Position numbers and translations under genes: made by a program
Notes under the pieces: model-generated
Told to the model about the DNA's origin: nothing
Database searches by the model: none
What the model saw: the letters and a program-made list of their open reading frames with translations, nothing else
Shown: piece by piece, positions 33,572 to 42,455 of the stretch
Numbering within the stretch: position 1 is the first letter of the stretch
Layout: each line of letters starts with the position of its first letter
DNA from: Mucilaginibacter achroorhodeus
GTDB taxonomy: Bacteria > Bacteroidota > Bacteroidia > Sphingobacteriales > Sphingobacteriaceae
Direction: 5' to 3'
Assembly (NCBI RefSeq): GCF_007846095.1
Contig: NZ_VOEI01000006.1
Location: forward strand, 245,075-309,074
Length of the DNA stretch: 64,000 nucleotides

Positions 33572-34948
33572 ATGAAAGAAAATTCTGAAGCGTCGCGCAG
33601 AGGCTTTTTAAAAAAGCTTGCTACTACCACCGCTGCAGTTGCCGCCGGCAGCAGTCTTTTAGCTGCCGACAAAAACACGCCATCGTTCTATTACCTTAAA
33701 AAGGAATACAAGCCGTTCGGCCCTAATGATCAGGTAAACATAGCCTTGATTGGTGCCGGAGGTATGGGTACGCAGGATACCATTGTAGCCCTGCAAGTGC
33801 CGGGTGTAAAGTTGGTTGCCGTTTGTGACCTATACGATGGCCGTTTGGCAGATGCTAAAAAGCGCTGGGGTAATGATATTTTCACTACCAAGGTTTACAA
33901 GGAAATACTTAATCGTAAAGATATTGATGCCGTTATTATAGCAACGCCCGATCACTGGCACCAGCAAATATCTGTTGATGCCATGCACGCCGGTAAACAC
34001 GTTTACTGCGAAAAACCGATGGTACACTCGGTTGCCGAAGGCCCTGCGGTAATAAAGGCCCAAAAAGAAACTGGTAAAGTATTCCAGGTAGGTAGCCAGG
34101 GCGTATCATCATTAGGCAATGAAAAAGCACACGAACTCTTAAAAAGCGGCGCTATCGGTCAGCTTAATTACGCCGAAGGTTTTTGGGCGCGCCGCGCACC
34201 CATTGAGGTTTGGCAATACCCTATACCGGATGATGCTTCGCCGCAAACTGTTGACTGGGAAACTTATGTCAGCAACGTGCAAAAACGCCCTTACGATTCA
34301 AAAAGATTCTTCCGCTGGAGAAATTATACTGATTACGGTACTGGTATGGCTGGCGATTTATTCGTGCACCTTTTTAGCAGCTTACACTTCATTACCGATT
34401 CCATGGGACCGAATAAGATCTACGCTTCGGGCGGACTGCGTTACTGGAACGATGGCCGCGAAGTGCCGGATGTGTTGTTAGGTACGTTTGATTATGGTAA
34501 AACTGCTGCCCACCCGGCATTTAACCTTTCGCTTCGTTGTAATTTCGTTGATGGCACCAGCGGTACTACATACTTAAAGTTAGTTGGCAGCGAAGGCTCT
34601 ATGGATATAACATGGGATAGTGTTACACTTAAGCGCAATAAAACCATCGCTTCCGATGATCCATTCTATTTGGAAAAGCTACGTAAAGCAGGTCAAAGCA
34701 ATAGCTCTCGCAAACAAATACTTCCTCCTGAGGAAATTACTTACAATGCCGAAAAAGGCTACCTGGGTGGGCCGTATGACCATATGAATAACTGGATAAC
34801 TGCCATCCGCAATAACGGTAAGGTTACCGAAGATGCTGTTTTTGGTTATCGTGCAGCCGCGCCAGCTTTATTATGTAATGATAGTTACTACAAGAACAGC
34901 CCGATGTTCTGGGATCCGGAGAACATGAAAATGATTAAGAAAGCTTAG
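33572..34948 (+). CDS. Tat-exported Gfo/Idh/MocA family oxidoreductase
   Basis: A 458-aa NAD(P)-dependent sugar oxidoreductase. The N-terminus SRRGFLKKLATTTAAVAAG is a twin-arginine signal. The Rossmann motif is ALIGAGGMGTQD, the catalytic-like EKP occurs in YCEKPMVHSV, and the C-terminal alpha/beta domain follows. It would act on a sugar or a keto-sugar in the periplasm. The next gene starts one base after its stop and encodes a DUF1080 protein; such pairs are found in 3-keto-glycoside metabolism. Confidence 0.9.
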   Translation: MKENSEASRRGFLKKLATTTAAVAAGSSLLAADKNTPSFYYLKKEYKPFGPNDQVNIALIGAGGMGTQDTIVALQVPGVKLVAVCDLYDGRLADAKKRWGNDIFTTKVYKEILNRKDIDAVIIATPDHWHQQISVDAMHAGKHVYCEKPMVHSVAEGPAVIKAQKETGKVFQVGSQGVSSLGNEKAHELLKSGAIGQLNYAEGFWARRAPIEVWQYPIPDDASPQTVDWETYVSNVQKRPYDSKRFFRWRNYTDYGTGMAGDLFVHLFSSLHFITDSMGPNKIYASGGLRYWNDGREVPDVLLGTFDYGKTAAHPAFNLSLRCNFVDGTSGTTYLKLVGSEGSMDITWDSVTLKRNKTIASDDPFYLEKLRKAGQSNSSRKQILPPEEITYNAEKGYLGGPYDHMNNWITAIRNNGKVTEDAVFGYRAAAPALLCNDSYYKNSPMFWDPENMKMIKKA

Positions 34949-34949
34949 T

Positions 34950-35654
34950 ATGAAAAAGCATATTAAAATTTTGAGCTTTGCAGCGTTATTATGTGCCGCA
35001 GGCTCACAAAGTTTTGCCCAGGCCAAAAAGAACGGATGGGTAAATCTTTTTGATGGCAAAGACCTTGCGGGATGGCACGGCTTTAACAAAACAGGCCCGG
35101 TTAAAAACTGGGAGGTAGAAAATGGCGCTTTGGTTTGCCTTGGCGCCGTGAAAGGCACTGATACCGGTGGCGATATTGTTACCGACAAGGAATACGACAA
35201 CTTTGAGTTGACCTGGGAGTGGAAGATTGATAAAGGCAGCAACAGCGGCGTGCTTTACCATGTGGTTGAGGATCCGAAGTATGATGCAGCTTATTTAACT
35301 GGTCCCGAATACCAGATAATAGATGACATAGGCTGGGTGCCGGATAAACTGGAAGATTGGCAAAAAACCGGTGCGGATTATGCTATGCATGTTGCAAACG
35401 GCAACAAAAAAATAATGCCGGTAGGACAATGGAATACCAGTAAGATCATTTTCAATAAAGGCCATGTTGAGCACTGGCTGAACGGTAAAAAAATCGTGGA
35501 GTTTACCGCCTGGGATGCCGACTGGCAAAAACGCAAAGCCGAAGGCAAATGGAAAGACCATCCCGAATACGGTATGGCTAAAACAGGCCACATTGCCCTG
35601 CAAGATCATGGGCATAAAGCTTATTACCGAAACATTAAGATAAAGGAGTTATAA
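34950..35654 (+). CDS. DUF1080 (3-keto-disaccharide hydrolase-type) protein
   Basis: A 234-aa exported protein with signal peptide MKKHIKILSFAALLCAAGSQ. The concanavalin-like fold shows the family marks WVNLFDGKDLAGWHGF, the SNSGVLYHVVED stretch (metal/substrate side) and the C-terminal GHIALQDHGHKAYYRNIKIKEL. DUF1080 proteins have been associated with hydrolysis of 3-keto sugars after oxidation by Gfo/Idh/MocA enzymes, and this gene follows one by a single base. The exact glycoside is unknown. Confidence 0.9.
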   Translation: MKKHIKILSFAALLCAAGSQSFAQAKKNGWVNLFDGKDLAGWHGFNKTGPVKNWEVENGALVCLGAVKGTDTGGDIVTDKEYDNFELTWEWKIDKGSNSGVLYHVVEDPKYDAAYLTGPEYQIIDDIGWVPDKLEDWQKTGADYAMHVANGNKKIMPVGQWNTSKIIFNKGHVEHWLNGKKIVEFTAWDADWQKRKAEGKWKDHPEYGMAKTGHIALQDHGHKAYYRNIKIKEL

Positions 35655-35670
35655 GTATCAAACCAAACTT

Positions 35671-35762
35671 GTCATTGCGAGCGTAGCGTGGCAATCCCCG
35701 ACATACAGAGCCTCTTTGGGTATCGAGGGTTGCCACGTCGCCTGCCGGCTCCTCGCAATGAC
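35671..35762. repeat. CATTGCGAG-type intergenic inverted repeat
   Basis: Arms GTCATTGCGAG (35671-35681) and CTCGCAATGAC (35752-35762), with nested CGTGGCAA and TTGCCACG. This is the widespread Bacteroidota intergenic element. Confidence 0.75.
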
Positions 35763-35769
35763 GGGGTAA

Positions 35770-35801
35770 AAAGAAGGCCCTGCATTTGCAGGGCCTTCTT
35801 T
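35770..35801. terminator. Bidirectional terminator
   Basis: Perfect 15-bp arms (AAAGAAGGCCCTGCA and its complement) around TT, between the convergent DUF1080 and aldo/keto reductase genes. Confidence 0.88.
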
Positions 35802-35804
35802 ATT

Positions 35805-36836
35805 TTAATAAAACTTCGGTAATGGATTTAACCCTACATCCTGGCGTTGGTGCCAGTATGGATAGATCGGGTCTCGGTCGCTGGCGGCATCAAGTTTTTT
35901 AACTTGCTCCGTAGTCAGGTTCCAGCCTACGGCATCCAGATTTTGTTTTAGTTGTTCCTCATTACGGGCACCTATAATAATGTTGGCAACCGTTGGACGT
36001 TGCAATAACCAGTTAATGGCTACTTGCGCAACAGACTTGCCTGTTTCTTCGGCAACCTGGTCTAAGGCATCAACAATTGTATAAAGTCGTTCGTAATCTG
36101 TTTCCGGTCCGTGGCTGCCGCCCTGCGCGCGGCGATTATCTTTCGGCAACTCCTGGCCGCGGCGATATTTACCACCCAACTGACCAGATGCCAGCGGACT
36201 CCATACAATGGTGCTCACGTTTTGGTCAATTCCTAAAGGCATCAGTTCCCATTCAAAGTCACGATCTAACAATGAGTAGTAGGCCTGATGGGCAATGTAC
36301 TTAGCCCATCCGTAACGCTCAGATACCGATAACGACTTCATTAAATGCCAGCCCGAGAAATTTGAACAGGCTATATAACGGATCTTACCTGCGCTGATCA
36401 GGTCATCCAGCGTGCGCAGTGTTTCTTCAACCGGGGTGTTGCCGTCAAAGCCATGTAAATGGAAAATGTCAATGTGGTCTGTTTTCAAACGTTTCAGGCT
36501 TTCTTCAACAGAAATGGTTAAATGATAGCGCGAAGAACCAAAATCGTTGGGGCCGTCGCCCATACGAAAGGTTGCTTTTGTAGATATCAAAACGCGATTG
36601 CGCAATCCTTCGAGCGCTTGGCCTAAAATCTCCTCAGATACACCGCGAGAATAAACGTTGGCGGTGTCAAAGAAGTTTACACCTGCATCAAGGCATAAGT
36701 GAACCAATTTTTTGGCGTCCTCTAATTGAGTATTGCCCCAGGCCTTAAAAAAGTCTCCTTTGCCACCAAAGGTTGCAGTTCCAAAACTTAGCACGGGCAC
36801 ATGCAAGCCCGATCCTCCTAACTGTCTGTATTCCAT
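35805..36836 (-). CDS. Aldo/keto reductase
   Basis: A 343-aa NADPH-dependent reductase with TIM-barrel fold. FDTANVYSRGVSEEILGQAL supplies the catalytic Asp and Tyr, STKATFRMG the Lys, and FHLHGFDGNTP the His; the C-terminal NIIIGARNEEQLKQNL binds the cofactor phosphate. It belongs to the Tas/YajO-like branch. Substrate unknown. It is transcribed alone and shares a bidirectional terminator with the DUF1080 gene. Confidence 0.93.
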   Translation of the reverse strand: MEYRQLGGSGLHVPVLSFGTATFGGKGDFFKAWGNTQLEDAKKLVHLCLDAGVNFFDTANVYSRGVSEEILGQALEGLRNRVLISTKATFRMGDGPNDFGSSRYHLTISVEESLKRLKTDHIDIFHLHGFDGNTPVEETLRTLDDLISAGKIRYIACSNFSGWHLMKSLSVSERYGWAKYIAHQAYYSLLDRDFEWELMPLGIDQNVSTIVWSPLASGQLGGKYRRGQELPKDNRRAQGGSHGPETDYERLYTIVDALDQVAEETGKSVAQVAINWLLQRPTVANIIIGARNEEQLKQNLDAVGWNLTTEQVKKLDAASDRDPIYPYWHQRQDVGLNPLPKFY

Positions 36837-37023
36837 AGTGTAATATTTATAGTAAATGTATTGTTAAGGCTAAATGCCAACGGCATCAAATCTCGGTAGT
36901 AAATGTTTCCCAAATATCATGCAAATACCATAATGGATTATTTGCGCCAAACTATCCTTACCATAAAAAGACAAATAAAGTCGGTATAAAAACATAATTT
37001 CGCTGCCGATAGTTACATCTATT

Positions 37024-37782
37024 ATGTCAAAAATAGCTTTAATAACAGGTGCCACCGCCGGCATTGGCGAGGCTTGTGCACATACTTTCGCACAGCAAGG
37101 TTACGATCTTATACTTACGGGCCGACGGTTAGACAGGCTTGAGAAAGTTGCAGGGTACCTTAATGATAAATATAACGTAGAAATAGCGGTATCATCATTT
37201 GATGTGCGTAACCGCGAGGATACACTCCGTAGTCTGGAAAGTTTACCGTCAAAATGGCGACAGGTTAGCGTTCTGGTGAATAATGCCGGCTTAAGCCAGG
37301 GGCTTGATCCCATTAATGCAGGAAGCTACGATGATTGGGACACTATGATAGATACCAACATTAAAGGCTTACTTTACGTAAGCAAGCTGGTATCAAACTG
37401 GATGATAACCAACGGCGGCGGGCATATTATCAACATCGGCTCAATAGCCGGTAAAGAAGTTTATCCTAGCGGAAACGTCTATTGTGCTACCAAGCACGCT
37501 GTTGATGCGCTTACCAAATCAATGCGGATAGATCTGTTGTCGCATGGTATTAAGGTAACGGCGATTCATCCGGGTATGGTAGAGACGGAATTTTCTGAAG
37601 TACGCTTTAAAGGAGATAAAGAAAGAGCCAAAAAGGTTTACCAAGGTTTTGAGCCGTTAAAGGCAACAGATATAGCTGAAACTATTTGGTTCGTGGTATC
37701 GCGCCCAGCGCATGTAAACATCAATGACCTGTTAATAATGCCCACGGCGCAAGCTACGGCAACAAATGTTTTAAAGAAGTAA
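37024..37782 (+). CDS. Short-chain dehydrogenase/reductase (YdfG-like)
   Basis: A 252-aa SDR. Cofactor motif TGATAGIGEA, NNAG structural motif, catalytic Ser in NIGSIAG and YCATK for the Tyr-Lys pair are all present. The C-terminal HINDLLIMPTAQ-like ending resembles YdfG, a 3-hydroxy acid/serine dehydrogenase, and the Arg doublet GRRLDRLEKV favours NADP. Substrate not determinable. A palindromic repeat follows directly. Confidence 0.93.
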   Translation: MSKIALITGATAGIGEACAHTFAQQGYDLILTGRRLDRLEKVAGYLNDKYNVEIAVSSFDVRNREDTLRSLESLPSKWRQVSVLVNNAGLSQGLDPINAGSYDDWDTMIDTNIKGLLYVSKLVSNWMITNGGGHIINIGSIAGKEVYPSGNVYCATKHAVDALTKSMRIDLLSHGIKVTAIHPGMVETEFSEVRFKGDKERAKKVYQGFEPLKATDIAETIWFVVSRPAHVNINDLLIMPTAQATATNVLKK

Positions 37783-37870
37783 GTCGGGAAAGTCCGCAGT
37801 CGGAAAGTCCGAAAGAAGAAATATATAACAACCCAATCCGGACTTTCCGACTTATCGGACTTCCGGACAA
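37783..37870. repeat. AGTCGGAAAGTCCG intergenic palindromic repeat
   Basis: Perfect 14-base arms AGTCGGAAAGTCCG (37798-37811) and its complement (37839-37852), with an additional partial copy on each side. It fills the gap between the SDR and YqeY genes. Confidence 0.7.
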
Positions 37871-37883
37871 AAAATTCAGTAAA

Positions 37884-38333
37884 ATGTCACTTATATCACA
37901 AATAGACCAGGATATTAAACAGGCGATGTTAAGCAAGCAGGCCGATAGGCTGCGTGGCTTACGTGCCATTAAGTCGGCTCTGCTGCTGGCTAAAACAGAA
38001 AAGGGTGCTGCCGAAGAACTTACGCAAGAAGCAGAGATAAAAGTGTTGCAAAAACTGATAAAGCAACGTAAAGAATCTGCAGACATTTACAAAACACAAG
38101 GCCGCGAAGACCTTTACGATATTGAAATGGCCGAAATGTATGTTATTGAACCATACCTGCCACAACAAATGACGCGTTTTGAGATTGAAGGTTACATACA
38201 AGAACTGATAACAAGGTTAGAGGTAACCTCAGTAAAAGATATGGGCAGGGTAATGGGCGTGGCCAATAAAGAGCTTGCCGGCCGTGCCGATGGTAAAACT
38301 GTATCTGAGGTAGTTAAGCAGCTTTTAGGGTAA
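37884..38333 (+). CDS. GatB/YqeY domain-containing protein
   Basis: A 149-aa helical protein of the YqeY family. The conserved opening SLISQIDQDIKQAMLSKQAD and the middle KLIKQRKESADIYKTQGREDL are typical, as is the closing region VKDMGRVMGVANKELAGRAD. It resembles the C-terminal tRNA-binding tail of GatB and may influence aminoacyl-tRNA amidation, although its role is not firmly known. It begins the series running to the envelope cluster. Confidence 0.92.
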   Translation: MSLISQIDQDIKQAMLSKQADRLRGLRAIKSALLLAKTEKGAAEELTQEAEIKVLQKLIKQRKESADIYKTQGREDLYDIEMAEMYVIEPYLPQQMTRFEIEGYIQELITRLEVTSVKDMGRVMGVANKELAGRADGKTVSEVVKQLLG

Positions 38334-38444
38334 AGTAAACGGCTTAATTATCTATAAAAGGTGTGAAACTGTATTTATAATTATAATTTTACAACAGTTG
38401 AGGTTAAGCCTTAACAGATAAAAATAGAACTTACATACAATTAT

Positions 38445-39206
38445 ATGGAGCTGGTGCTTAGACAAGAACATGGATTTAGCTATATCGAAGTTGGTGAAGG
38501 CGAACCGCTTTTGCTTTTACACGGCTTGATGGGCGCTTTAAGCAACTGGCACGATGTTGTTGAAGAATTTAGTAAAGAGTATAAGGTGCTTATACCAATG
38601 CTGCCTATATATGAATTGCCTATACTTACTACCGGTGTAAGGGCGTTATCTAAATTTGTACACAAGTTTATCAAATTTAAAAAGCTGAGAAATGTTACGC
38701 TGTTGGGTAACTCGCTTGGTGGGCATGTGGGTTTAATTTATGTACTGGCGCATCCTGGCTATGTAAAGGCGTTGGTGCTAACCGGTAGTTCGGGTTTATA
38801 TGAGAATGCCTTTGGCGGATCATTCCCGAGGCGTGAGAATAAGGATTTTGTGCGTGAGAAAGTACAATTCACATTTTACGACCCTGCAATTGCTACCGAA
38901 GAACTTGTAGATGATGTTTACCAAACCATAAATGACAGGCCTAAGGTTATACGCATTTTGGCAATGGCGAAATCTGCCATTAGGCATAACATGAAAGACG
39001 AACTGCGCAAGATAACCATGCCGGTTTGTTTGATATGGGGCCGTGATGATAAAATTACCCCGCCGGAGGTAGCTGTAGAATTTAACCAGCTGATGCCAAA
39101 CTCAGAACTGCACTGGATAGATAAATGCGGGCATGCACCAATGATGGAGCGTCCTCAGGAATTTAATACCTATCTTAAGGGTTTCTTAGATAAAATAAAA
39201 CGATAA
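38445..39206 (+). CDS. Alpha/beta hydrolase
   Basis: A 253-aa cytoplasmic hydrolase. The oxyanion region LLHGLMGALSNW, nucleophile elbow LLGNSLGGHVG, the acid in WGRDDKITPPE and the final His in IDKCGHAPMMERP form a full catalytic set. It resembles the MhpC/carboxylesterase-like branch. It starts the gene string that continues with CBS protein and NAD kinase at very short spacing (3 and 12 bases). Confidence 0.92.
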   Translation: MELVLRQEHGFSYIEVGEGEPLLLLHGLMGALSNWHDVVEEFSKEYKVLIPMLPIYELPILTTGVRALSKFVHKFIKFKKLRNVTLLGNSLGGHVGLIYVLAHPGYVKALVLTGSSGLYENAFGGSFPRRENKDFVREKVQFTFYDPAIATEELVDDVYQTINDRPKVIRILAMAKSAIRHNMKDELRKITMPVCLIWGRDDKITPPEVAVEFNQLMPNSELHWIDKCGHAPMMERPQEFNTYLKGFLDKIKR

Positions 39207-39209
39207 TAT

Positions 39210-39872
39210 ATGCGTGCAATTGAGCTTATAGAAGACGCGATACCCCCGGTACATACCTCTGATAGTATACAGAAGGTTTTTGACCGTATGGCAGAGTTTC
39301 GTGTGCGCCATATGCCAATTGTAAACGAAGACCAGTTTTTGGGATTGGTAAGTGAAGATGACCTGATTGAAGAGCCTGATTATAACACGCCGATAGGTGC
39401 ACTTGCGTTATCTCTTGTAAACCCTTATGTGGTAGAGGAGCAGCACATCTACGATGTTATCCGTTTGTTTTATGAACAGCAGCTTACAATAGTGCCTGTA
39501 CTCAATCAAAAAAAAGAATATCAGGGGCTTATCAGTATCAATTGCATGGCAGAGTATTTTGCCAAACTTACTTCCTGTTCAGAGCCGGGCGGTATTATTG
39601 TGCTTGAAGTGGATATCAAGAATAACTCATTGGCACACATGTCGCAGGTGGTTGAGTCTGATAATGCACAGATCCTGAGCTCATATACCCGTACCTTTCC
39701 AGACTCTACCCGTATGGAAGTAACACTGAAGGTGAATAAGCAGGATGTTTCAAACATACTGGCAACCTTTCAGCGATACAGTTACGAGGTAAAGGCTACC
39801 TTTAATTCTACCGATAACAATGATAACTCGATGGATAGGTATGATTCATTGATGAACTACCTCAATCTATAG
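39210..39872 (+). CDS. CBS domain-containing protein with C-terminal ACT-like region
   Basis: A 220-aa protein. Two CBS motifs span residues 1-120 (AEFRVRHMPIVNEDQFLGLVSEDDL; QQLTIVPVLNQKKEYQGLIS) and a C-terminal beta-alpha-beta-like region (GIIVLEVDIKNNSLAHM; MEVTLKVNKQDVSN) looks ACT-like. CBS pairs bind adenine nucleotides, so it may sense cellular energy. It lies 3 bases after the hydrolase stop and 12 before NAD kinase, an arrangement common in Bacteroidota. Confidence 0.88.
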   Translation: MRAIELIEDAIPPVHTSDSIQKVFDRMAEFRVRHMPIVNEDQFLGLVSEDDLIEEPDYNTPIGALALSLVNPYVVEEQHIYDVIRLFYEQQLTIVPVLNQKKEYQGLISINCMAEYFAKLTSCSEPGGIIVLEVDIKNNSLAHMSQVVESDNAQILSSYTRTFPDSTRMEVTLKVNKQDVSNILATFQRYSYEVKATFNSTDNNDNSMDRYDSLMNYLNL

Positions 39873-39884
39873 CAAAAGCCACAC

Positions 39885-40766
39885 ATGAAAATAGCAGTTT
39901 ACGGAAGGCAGTTCAATGATGCATCTATATTTCCGTACATCAGGCAGGTATTTGATACCTTGTTACAACATAATGTGGAGGTTTGCATCCATCCGCTTTT
40001 AAACGAGAATTTACAGAACCACATCGATACATCGGCGTTCACCGTGCTTAATTGTGACTCGGCTTTAAAAGGTCATATCGATATATTTCTTACGCTTGGT
40101 GGCGACGGTACCCTTTTAGATATGGTGAGCGTTGTGCGCGATACCGGCATCCCCGTTATTGGTATCAATTTTGGGCGCCTGGGCTTTTTGGCAAGCATCA
40201 ACAAAAGTGATATCGCTGCAGCAATACATGCGGTAGTAAATCAAGAATATACATTAGATAGTCGTGAACTACTTGTAATAGACTCCGACGAAAAGATCTT
40301 TGGCGATAACAATTTTGCACTTAACGATATTACCATCCACAAACGTGATGACTCGGCCATGATCACCTGCCATGTGGCTTTAGATGGCGAGTTCTTAAAC
40401 TCCTACTGGGGCGATGGTATCATCGTTTCAACACCAACCGGCTCAACGGCTTATTCTTTAAGCTGTAATGGTCCTATCATTTTCCCGCAGTCTGATAGTA
40501 TAGCCCTAACACCCGTTGCCCCTCATAATTTAAATGTGAGGCCGGTGGTATTGCCAAACACAAGCCGGGTATCTATAGATGTGGATTATCGCGGCAATAA
40601 TTATATTGTATCTTGTGACAGCCGTACGGCGATCATTGACAAACCCATGCAGTTTAGGGTTTACAAGGCCGATTTTAAGCTCAACCTTATCAGGCTTAAT
40701 AATGAAAGCTACCTGTCTACACTCAGGAAAAAGTTATTATGGGGTTTAGACGCCCGTAATTATTAA
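39885..40766 (+). CDS. nadK: NAD kinase
   Basis: A 293-aa cytoplasmic kinase producing NADP. The family GGDG motif is in TLGGDGTLLDMV, NFGRLGFLA is the conserved second element, and TPTGSTAYSLSCNGPII is the donor-side signature. Length is normal. It is part of the tightly spaced string from 38.4 to 41.5 kb. Confidence 0.96.
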   Translation: MKIAVYGRQFNDASIFPYIRQVFDTLLQHNVEVCIHPLLNENLQNHIDTSAFTVLNCDSALKGHIDIFLTLGGDGTLLDMVSVVRDTGIPVIGINFGRLGFLASINKSDIAAAIHAVVNQEYTLDSRELLVIDSDEKIFGDNNFALNDITIHKRDDSAMITCHVALDGEFLNSYWGDGIIVSTPTGSTAYSLSCNGPIIFPQSDSIALTPVAPHNLNVRPVVLPNTSRVSIDVDYRGNNYIVSCDSRTAIIDKPMQFRVYKADFKLNLIRLNNESYLSTLRKKLLWGLDARNY

Positions 40767-40775
40767 CTTTACTTA

Positions 40776-41549
40776 ATGCGCAAATACGCTGCCTTACTAT
40801 TATTGTTATTAACAAGCTTTGTTGCCCGTTCCCAAACCTGGGAGATCGGCGGCAGTGCCGGCGCAGCTGCCTACGTAGGCGACCTTAACACCAATAATCC
40901 TTTTAAGCCAAACGGTGGCTTTGGCGGCGTATTCGTAAAGCGAAATTTTGACCGCTACCTGGGGCTTCGCCTAAATTTTGTGTACGGTCAAATAAGCGGT
41001 GCCGACAGCACATCACACATCGAGCAATTTCGGCAGCGTAACCTTAGTTTTACTGATCAATTAAAAGAGCTTAGCCTGATATTGGATTTTCATTTTATGA
41101 GCTATATACCCGATGCAGGCAAAAATATTTACACGCCATATGTTTTCCTGGGGGCAGGTATCACATCCTACAATCCGCAAGCTATGTTAGACGGTAATAG
41201 GATTGATCTGCGGCCATTACAAACGGAGGGTACCGCTTATGGAACAAAAACCTTGGTGATACCCTTTGGCGCTGGTTTTAAATATAACATCGGCGGTAAA
41301 TGGACATTAGGTGCCGAGCTGGGTTACCGCTACACCAACACCGATTTTTTGGATGACGTAAGCGGCGTTTACCGTACATTTCCTAATCCCAACAGCAATG
41401 GAGCACGCCTCGCCGACCGATCAGGCGAGGTTGGTGCAGGGCCGGCCATCATAGGTTCGCAGCGCGGTGACTTTAAATCTAAAGATCTGTATGGTTTTTT
41501 CGGGCTCACTATTTCCTACACTTTCGTAACATCGAAATGTTATTACTAA
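40776..41549 (+). CDS. DUF6089 family outer membrane protein
   Basis: A 257-aa exported beta-barrel with signal peptide ending VARSQ. The start of the mature protein, WEIGGSAGAAAYVGDLN, and the strand GGKWTLGAELGYRYTNTDFLDDVSG are characteristic. These proteins are conserved between nadK and uppS/bamA in many Bacteroidota and are presumed to take part in outer-membrane biogenesis; a direct function is not established. The stop is 9 bases after nadK in spacing terms. Confidence 0.85.
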   Translation: MRKYAALLLLLLTSFVARSQTWEIGGSAGAAAYVGDLNTNNPFKPNGGFGGVFVKRNFDRYLGLRLNFVYGQISGADSTSHIEQFRQRNLSFTDQLKELSLILDFHFMSYIPDAGKNIYTPYVFLGAGITSYNPQAMLDGNRIDLRPLQTEGTAYGTKTLVIPFGAGFKYNIGGKWTLGAELGYRYTNTDFLDDVSGVYRTFPNPNSNGARLADRSGEVGAGPAIIGSQRGDFKSKDLYGFFGLTISYTFVTSKCYY

Positions 41550-41669
41550 GATTTAAAATTCTGTAAAATTTAATAAAACAAAATAATATTTTGTTTTATT
41601 AAACAAAGCGGTATATTTATCGGTATAATAATTAAGAAACCAATTATTAACCTTTAAAACCATATTGCC

Positions 41670-42188
41670 ATGGCCGAGCTAAACACAAACCCCGAGAAAA
41701 GCGGTAACAGAGTTCGCACAAAGAAAGCAGCCCTAAGGGTTGATCTTACCGCAATGGTTGATCTCGCATTTTTGCTGATCACCTTTTTTATGCTCACTAC
41801 CACCCTAAGCAAACCAAAAGCTATGGATGTTGTAATGCCGGTAGGGGAGAGCGGCGCCGTACCACAATCACGCACCATGACCATCTGCCTTGGTAACAAC
41901 AATAAAGCCTTATGGTACCTGGGCGAGCCGCAAAATCCAAAGATTCCGGCAACTATAACAAATTATGGCAAAAGCGGCCTTCGTCGCGCAATCACTGAGG
42001 TACGAGATGAAGTACGTAAAACCACAGGCAAAGACTTAATAGTAGTGATAAAGCCCGCCGAAACTTCCGTTTATGAAAACCTGGTCAATACACTGGATGA
42101 AATGAATATTAACAATATACAGCAATTTGCCATAGCAAACATCGATAAAACTGACATCGACTTGCTTAAACAGAAACAGGCATTTTAA
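41670..42188 (+). CDS. exbD: ExbD/TolR-like biopolymer transport protein
   Basis: A 172-aa inner-membrane protein with one helix and a periplasmic domain. The helix region DLTAMVDLAFLLITFFMLTTTL contains the Asp of the proton channel (VDLAF). The periplasmic part ends in KQKQAF. It would energise TonB-dependent transport with ExbB, which is not in this window. The gene is a lone exbD ahead of uppS. Confidence 0.88.
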   Translation: MAELNTNPEKSGNRVRTKKAALRVDLTAMVDLAFLLITFFMLTTTLSKPKAMDVVMPVGESGAVPQSRTMTICLGNNNKALWYLGEPQNPKIPATITNYGKSGLRRAITEVRDEVRKTTGKDLIVVIKPAETSVYENLVNTLDEMNINNIQQFAIANIDKTDIDLLKQKQAF

Positions 42189-42216
42189 AAGATTCTTAAC
42201 CTAAACCATGTGTGAG

Positions 42217-42248
42217 GCGTCGTAACTAAAAGTTGCGGCGCTTTTTTT
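42217..42248 (+). terminator. Rho-independent terminator of exbD
   Basis: GCGTCGTAAC and GTTGCGGCGC form a 10-bp stem with three G-T pairs around TAAAA, followed by seven T. Confidence 0.8.
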
Positions 42249-42455
42249 ATGTTAGCGTTAACTGTTGGCTATCAGCCCGAAAATGGAAAACAAGGCAGAT
42301 TTCTTTTTTAATCCATACTAAAATAATACAAACTAAGTTTTTACCTTTGTCACCTGAAAAAAATAACATTGGTTACTGTGCATCTTGTGACGGTAAAATG
42401 CCACAGGTTAAAAAGGTACATCAGCATAAACGGTGCTGTGTAAACCGTTAAACAA

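Noticed and set aside
42233..42451. A 72-codon plus-strand frame between the exbD terminator and uppS, with Cys pairs near its end
   Set aside because: It begins inside the T tract of the terminator, has a non-coding look in its first half, and no conserved pattern beyond CASCDGKM.
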